Source of the DNA: Paratinospora sagittata
Taxonomy: Eukaryota > Streptophyta > Magnoliopsida > Ranunculales > Menispermaceae
Direction of reading: 5' to 3'
Assembly: GCA_035771175.1 (NCBI GenBank)
Contig: CM069601.1
Span: forward strand, 5,581,501 to 5,645,500
DNA length: 64,000 nt
In this document: positions 58,371 through 64,000 of the stretch, piece after piece
How positions within the stretch are numbered: position 1 is the first letter of the stretch
How the letters are laid out: each line of letters starts with the position of its first letter
Program-made: the position numbers and the translations under genes
The notes under the pieces: model-generated
What the model was told of the DNA's origin: nothing
What the model saw: only the letters and a program-made list of their open reading frames with translations
Database searches by the model: none

Positions 58371-60109
58371 ATATTTTAATAAGAAGTTAAATAATTAAAA
58401 AAAAACCCTTTCATACTAACATGCAAATTAAAAACAAGCTTCAAGAGTTTCAAAAGGGGTCAAAAAGCTAATGATGATTTGATTAAATAAAAGCATCATC
58501 AACTCATCTTCATCATTTTAATTACCAATTGATGAATGCCATTTGAATCCATAATTTTATTTTATTTTTCTCACATGTTAGCAATTGGCATTTTTATTTT
58601 AGGGTCAAAATTGTGGCATGGATATGGACCCCTCCCTCTTTAAAATGAAGCATGATGAGGTTATAGACAGATGTTATAGAGGCAAGGGTGGCATGAACAC
58701 AAAACTCCAAGATATAATAAATGCACACTCATTAGAGTGAGGGTATGGGGTTGTTGGTTTGTTTATAATTTTATGCAGTTATATAATTTGGACTGTAGTA
58801 GGTAGTAAGAAGAGGTATCATGGGCTTTACATTGTTTTCTTTTGATTTTGGTGTACTTTTGTTTTTTTATATCATTGTGGACAAAAGAAGGGGATGTTTG
58901 AGAGACTAAACACTTTACTCTCTCATTTCCCAAGTAAGCGAGTGAGTGTCGTAAGTGTAATATATTGTGTAGTGCTCCTGACAATATTGCTGCCGTGATT
59001 CCCAGGCCACTTCCAAAAGCTGGGTGTGTGTTGTGTTGCTTCCTGCTACTATTGCTGACATTGTTTTTGTTTCCATGATGACCATGATCTTAGCCCCCCC
59101 TCCCAATCTCTGTATCACTAGTTACTTTCTCTCTCTAAGGTCTCTTGTCTCTCTTCTTTATGTTCGCAGCTTACTCTTTTTAATCTTTTTCTTTACAATT
59201 TAAAAGCAACACCACCTTATTTTCTTTTTTTTTTCCTTTCTTTTTTCTTTTTTTTTTGTTTTGAGTAATTTGAAATGTACCACCAAAAACACTTTTTATA
59301 CCCACATGCTTTATAATCTCTAACGTTACATAATAAGTGGGTATAGATAATGTTTTTGGTAGGTATATTTAGAATTACCCTTTTTGTTACTTTTCCATTT
59401 TTTCCATAAAATTACACTAATGTATATATAGTTTTTTTTTTAAAAAAAACACTACTATATATATTATGTAGTTGCCCTCGAATCATTTGAAGGCATCCAA
59501 TATTATACTAGAGTGGTGTTGAGAATATTGTACATTTATTACTCTCTTTTACTTTAGAGAAATGCTAGCTATAAATGGAATTTGCTTAATTTTCACCAAA
59601 TAATAAGTAGTAGGTTACTTTCAATTATATTCAACCTAACTTAACCTAACATATGCTAATTGTTGGCGTTGGAATTTGGCAAAATGAGTACACATATTCT
59701 TTTTACAGATGGAAGTAATGGAGGAAACATAATCATTTAGTCCTTGATAGTGATAATTAACTATTTAAAATATAAATGTCACATAATTAAAACACACCTT
59801 TGATGTAAAAGAGCAGAAGAAGTAGATTTATAATGCAAAAAGTTTGCAACATGATGTGATCAGTTTTATTATTCTTTCATAAATATCCTTAAAGAGCTAA
59901 TAATTTTTTTTTAAAAAATTTTAAAATATAGTTTTAGTGATGTGAAGAATAATATAGTAATTTAACAAAATAAGATTTCCCCCTATATTCCTTATGTTTC
60001 CTCCATTTCTTAAAGTACAAATTCATATTTTTCAAAATTTTCTTTTGTAGTTATATTAATTTACTTTTATATTTCTAATCTATTTTTCGCATGAATGAAT
60101 ATGCTAATT
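58371..60109. other. Intergenic, no gene recognised
   Basis: Sequence is AT-rich with T-runs (59218-59260) and an A/T-run (59430-59447). A minus-strand frame at 58915-59118 has no recognised domain. I see nothing else to annotate. Confidence 0.45.
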
Positions 60110-60312
60110 ATAGAGTTGGTGTAATTAGTAAAGAGATGGTTTTAGAACCTTAAAATATCAAATTCAACTCTTACCTATGTCTCACCCTAAAAGGTAAAGG
60201 GATTAATGGTTAAAAGCGGAGCCTGATACCTCTCTGAAAGTGTAGTATGGTGACGGGGTGATAGAGCTGATTATACAACTAACTAATAATATTATTTCTT
60301 CTTAAAAAAAAA
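60110..60312 (+). mobile_element. Probable second SINE, decayed
   Basis: TGGTGTAATTAGTAAAG at 60117-60133 resembles a polymerase III A box. AAATTCAACTCTTACC near 60160 resembles a worn B box (GGTTCAACTCC). About 200 bp downstream the unit ends in an A-run (60304-60312). The two boxes are about 40 bp apart, as in tRNA-derived SINEs. No clear target duplication is seen, so the call is tentative. Confidence 0.4.
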
Positions 60313-61367
60313 GGGTTAAATTGAATTGAGTTAAGATTTTATTATTTCAAAATTATTAATAAAAGGGTAAAATTAAATAAAAAAAGAAGAAGAGAGGAAT
60401 ATGGATTGAAGATATTCCTCCAATTGTTGAGGATATGTTGGTGTTTGTACTCTTTTAAAATTGAAATTGTATTGAGGTTAATTATTAAAAAAAAAAAAGA
60501 AAAAAAAAAAGGAATGTAAGGTTTTAACTATATTTCTTGGTAAGATCCATTTAAATAGGTATAAAAATTGGACTAGCGGAAAAAACTACTACACACAGCA
60601 CAAAAGTGGGGCAGCATTGGCTGCCCCTTTGTCTTCTTGGGAACTACGTCAGACACTAAATAATGTATTGAGTGTGAAGCAAGGGAATGTTGGAAACAGA
60701 TGGTTCAAAGAATATTTTTGTAAGATATGCTTCATCATTTCTTTATTCATCAAACTCCCCCTATTAGCTATATATACCCTATATAAAATACAATTAATTT
60801 TCTCAATGAATTTCCTAAGAACAAGAGTAATTAACACATGTCTAGTTATTATTTGTGCATTTCTTTTTCTTTTTTTTTGTTTAATATATATTTCGTCTTT
60901 TCTTAGTTATTATTTTTTTAATATGAAGGAGCACACAGTCCAATGCACGCGTGTTTTTCTCATTTTTTTTATTTTTCTGATCAAGCATGTAGCCAAATAA
61001 TCAGACTCACTATCTAGGTAGAGTTTATATATATATATATATAATGAAGACCCTCTTCCTCTTAACTGAAAGTCAAGTCTCGTCTTATTGTTATTTTTTT
61101 TTTAAATCCAGGGTGCTGTGTATTGCTTTTAAATATATAACCAATAGATGCTACTTTTTCTATTCTTTCAAGTTAGTGCATGTGTATAACTTAGAAGGTT
61201 TTGTTTTTTTGGGCAATTTCAATACTTAAATGAGCATGGTCAGCTTAATTTTTTAATGAAAGTAAGTGGTAGTGTTTTAATTTTTATATAATTAATAACT
61301 TGCAAGATAAAGTATTGTATTTAATTAAGATAATGTTATATATTTTGAGTTAAATTGAGCTGTTAGG

Positions 61368-61406
<39 letters not shown>

Positions 61407-62777
61407 ATACCCCTTTGATAATAGTTATGAGATTATCAAAGAAATTATATAATTTATTTGGAAGAAAATTTGCAATAAGAAAAGACCATTTACCTTCATT
61501 AACATGGCAGTCCACTATTTCATCCCTCATTTTCTCAAAATCTTAGACTATAAATAATATTTTAAAAAAAAGACATTATATATAACATTGAAATAATGTT
61601 TGATTAACACAATTTTTAAACAAATTTTATTGAATTGCCTTTGAAAACTGTTGGATCATCTTGAATTACGTGTTGATGTGTGAGTCTAGTCGATCTAACA
61701 GTTCTCAATGACAATATCAATAGAATATGTTTGAAAAGTATATTTTTAAAACATTTTTCATAACATAATGATATTTTTCCTCTTTTATAAATTTGAAACC
61801 ATTAAGTTGGATCACCACTAAAAAATATAAAAAAAACAGAAAAAACAAGAGATACATGAGTCATGAGGGAAAGATCAGTATATATATATACATATATTTA
61901 TTCTTAAACGTAGATAATTATTATAATACATAAACATTAATAGCATAAATTATAATTTTTTTGAAAAAAAAAGAATTAAAAATATATTTTGGACATTGTT
62001 GTGACAATCTAAGTATTACTCTGCATGGGCTAGCTAGTGTTAATAAAAAAAAGGTGAAATTTCTTCCTTTTTAGGTCTCCTTCCTTGGTCTGCTTTTAAC
62101 AGTAAAAATGTGGCAGTCATGTGTTAATAACTCTCCCTTCCGTCACTACAAAACCTTGTCTCTCCTCGGGTGGAAAAGCTCTAATGATGTTGTGTCCCCG
62201 TGAAACTGCTATTAGTACTTTCTTTTCTTCAGTCAAATTAATTGTTTTCACGCCACACGTGTCGTGTAGATGAGGTGACCCATGGTGCCAGGTAGGAACT
62301 GGTGGGAGCACAGTGGGATTTGTGCGCCTCGGCCAAAATAGCAGGAGCTAGCATGTATTTTGTCTTTGTTGTTTGGATACACTTATTAGTCTGTTATGTA
62401 CAAACGATATACAGCAGTGAAATTTGTTGGGTCCGTACGAGCTGATCATACAACATTTGCTTGGCCACACTACCATTTTTGCTGAGGAATTTTCTATGTT
62501 ACACTGTTAGGGAAAAATAAAAAAAATAAAAAAATTGCTATATGACATTTTGTCCAATGTGAACGGACATGTTATATAAATCAGTTTTATTTTATTTTAT
62601 TTTTTTGTTAATTTATTTAATTAGTGAATGTGTTGAGTCATGGGTCCGAATAGATCAAGGGCTACCTAACATTTTAAGTCAACAATGAGGTAATTTCATA
62701 AACGTATATATTATCTAAATCTATACTATCATAATAAGAATATTTTGTAGTTAAGTTGACGATAAAGCTATTTGCCG
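60313..62777. other. Intergenic, no gene recognised
   Basis: Contains A-runs (60487-60510), TA runs (61027-61042 and 61372-61402) and a G-box/ABRE-like CACACGTGTC near 62253. A GTATAAAAA box at about 60559 is followed by a frame without an ATG start. No homology is recognised, so no gene is called. Confidence 0.4.
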
Positions 62778-62847
62778 CTGAATCTCTTCAAAATACTCTT
62801 CTATAGTAACTACTGAATCTCTTCAAAATACTCTTCTATAGTAACTA
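62778..62847. repeat. Perfect tandem duplication, 35 bp x 2
   Basis: The unit beginning CTGAATCTCTTCAAAATACT at 62778 is repeated exactly at 62813. The identity implies a recent local duplication. Confidence 0.85.
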
Positions 62848-62909
62848 TTGTTATCTCAAGGAATCCCATAATGTAAATATTTTAATAATTTCAAATTACT
62901 CATATGAGT

Positions 62910-64000
62910 ATGTAATAATCTTTGTTAAGTGTTTCAGAAATATTAAAGATTAAGATCAAAGAGCCGAACTTACAAGACAAGTGAACAATCAAGATCAAAG
63001 CTTCGAGTTTTAAGCACTTAAAATGTAAAACTTTTGCTCAAATAATTCTCAACAAGATTTACAAATATGCATGACTGCATGGTTTAGTTGATTTGATTTC
63101 GAAGTATTTTTTGTTGATTTTATCAATCACTTACAATGAATTTTTGATGATTGATTTGATTCAAAAATACCGAGTATTTAATCTTGTTTAATAAAGCTTT
63201 AAAAGTTAAAAAAATATTAAAATTATTCTAAGTGTCCATTACGACGCTGATGCATTGATCAGGACGCTAATGTCTCATCATCGCCCTCATGTACTTGGTA
63301 AGTCAGGACGTTGATGACACATTATGACATTAATAAGGTTTTAAATTAAAAATGTTCATATCTATAAGGACACTTACGTCTTCAGTAGCACCCTCATTGA
63401 TTCAACCAAATGAACTTATCAAGACGTTGATTGAATATTAGCGCGCTAATTGAACTTAAATGTTTTTAACATTAGGACACTTACGTTAGTGCCCTTACGG
63501 TTCTAAATTTCTTAAGTAAGTCAGGACGCTTACGTTCCAGTAGCGCCCTCACTTCATAATTCAGTAGGATGCTCATGTTGCATAAGCGCCCTCAAGGAAC
63601 AAAATGACAAAAGTTGGTATTATGCGTCAGGATGCTGATTGATAATCAGGCCGTTAATCCAACACTGACATAAGTTCTGAAAAAGCAATTGTCAACCTGT
63701 TTGCTGATAGTTCAGGTGCATGAACCGTGTTCACCAAGACTTTCTTCATTCATGCTATCTGAATTGTATCAGAACTATTTCTTAAGAACCAAACTTACCA
63801 TTTTTATGTAAGATTAAAGCCATTGTGAGCAAACATTCATATTTGAAATTCAAATCAAATGCTTAACAACTTTATTTTAACTAAGTCTATATATACCAAC
63901 ACTTAGAATCAAAACACACAACAAAGAAAAAATTTTGAGCCATTACTTTTGAAAGTTCGTCAAATTTTCAAATTGATTTCAAGTTAAACAGTTTTTCAAT
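62910..64000 (+). mobile_element. LTR-like sequence running off the window, related in layout to 7850-9790
   Basis: The left part (TTGTTAAGTGTTTCAG, AAGATCAAAGAG) recalls the start of the 7850 solo LTR. Between 63236 and 63660 it holds many degenerate copies of AGGACGCT(G/A)ATG and AGCGCCCTCA. These parallel the GCGCTCCTT cluster at 8335-8585. A TATATATACC tract at about 63889 sits where the 7850 LTR has its TATATATATA. The right edge is outside the window and no target duplication can be read. Confidence 0.45.

Noticed and set aside
60608..60627. GGGGCAG/CTGCCCC stem, followed by a frame at 60617-61000
   Set aside because: The 7-bp stem is too short to mean anything in a plant genome. The frame begins with TTG, is T-rich and shows no known domain.
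62117..62311. Minus-strand frame of 64 codons near a CACGTG motif
   Set aside because: No recognisable domain, no supporting splice sites or neighbours, and chance frames of this length are common here.

Overview
The window is nuclear DNA of a flowering plant, most likely a eudicot. Base composition is AT-rich, microsatellites are frequent, and nested LTR retrotransposons, LINE remnants and SINEs take up a large share. Two host genes can be supported. One is a microRNA gene of the MIR167 family at 15.38-15.48 kb (+). The other is a complete 22-exon ARGONAUTE gene of the AGO10/PINHEAD/ZWILLE type on the minus strand at 47.03-54.91 kb. I cannot name the species.

Region 0.3-13 kb is a repeat nest. 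A solo LTR (314-5809, 5-bp target duplication TGCCC) contains a second related LTR. Two decayed LINE 3' regions follow. They carry a 1.94-kb solo LTR (7850-9790), a 143-bp CACTA-type miniature element (11294-11436) and a four-LTR tandem array of a tiny TRIM/SMART-like retrotransposon (12016-12778, target duplication GTTGA). Region 13-18.4 kb holds the MIR167 promoter, hairpin and downstream sequence, with no protein gene. Region 18.4-21.1 kb has two local tandem duplications and a weak integrase relic.

Region 21.4-45.7 kb is retrotransposon on retrotransposon. An Athila/Tat-like element with gag and protease but no polymerase is split at 23.24 kb by a decayed minus-strand chromovirus (Ty3/gypsy) that has lost its 5' LTR. 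The Athila-like element ends in a ~0.33-kb inverted repeat centred at 34.2 kb. Just downstream sits a plus-strand chromovirus of the same family as the first (34590-45648, target duplication GACAA). Its pol reading frame is open, its gag has two stops, and its 5' LTR lacks the last ~480 bp. The two LTR copies differ by only a handful of substitutions, so the insertion is recent.

Region 47-56.3 kb is the AGO10 gene. All 22 coding exons can be joined with GT-AG introns and consistent phases to give a 996-residue protein with an intact DEDH slicer tetrad. A 352-bp solo LTR lies antisense in intron 8. A GA-rich leader and a probable 5'-UTR intron lie upstream. Region 56.3-64 kb is intergenic, with two SINEs, a 35-bp tandem duplication and the start of another LTR-like sequence running off the window.

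AGO10 and miR167 both act in shoot and organ development, but known work ties AGO10 to miR165/166. Their closeness here may be accidental. I found no clearly new biochemical system. The most unusual structures are the TRIM array, the inverted repeat at 34.2 kb, and a leader/intron-like layout repeated in several large LTRs.
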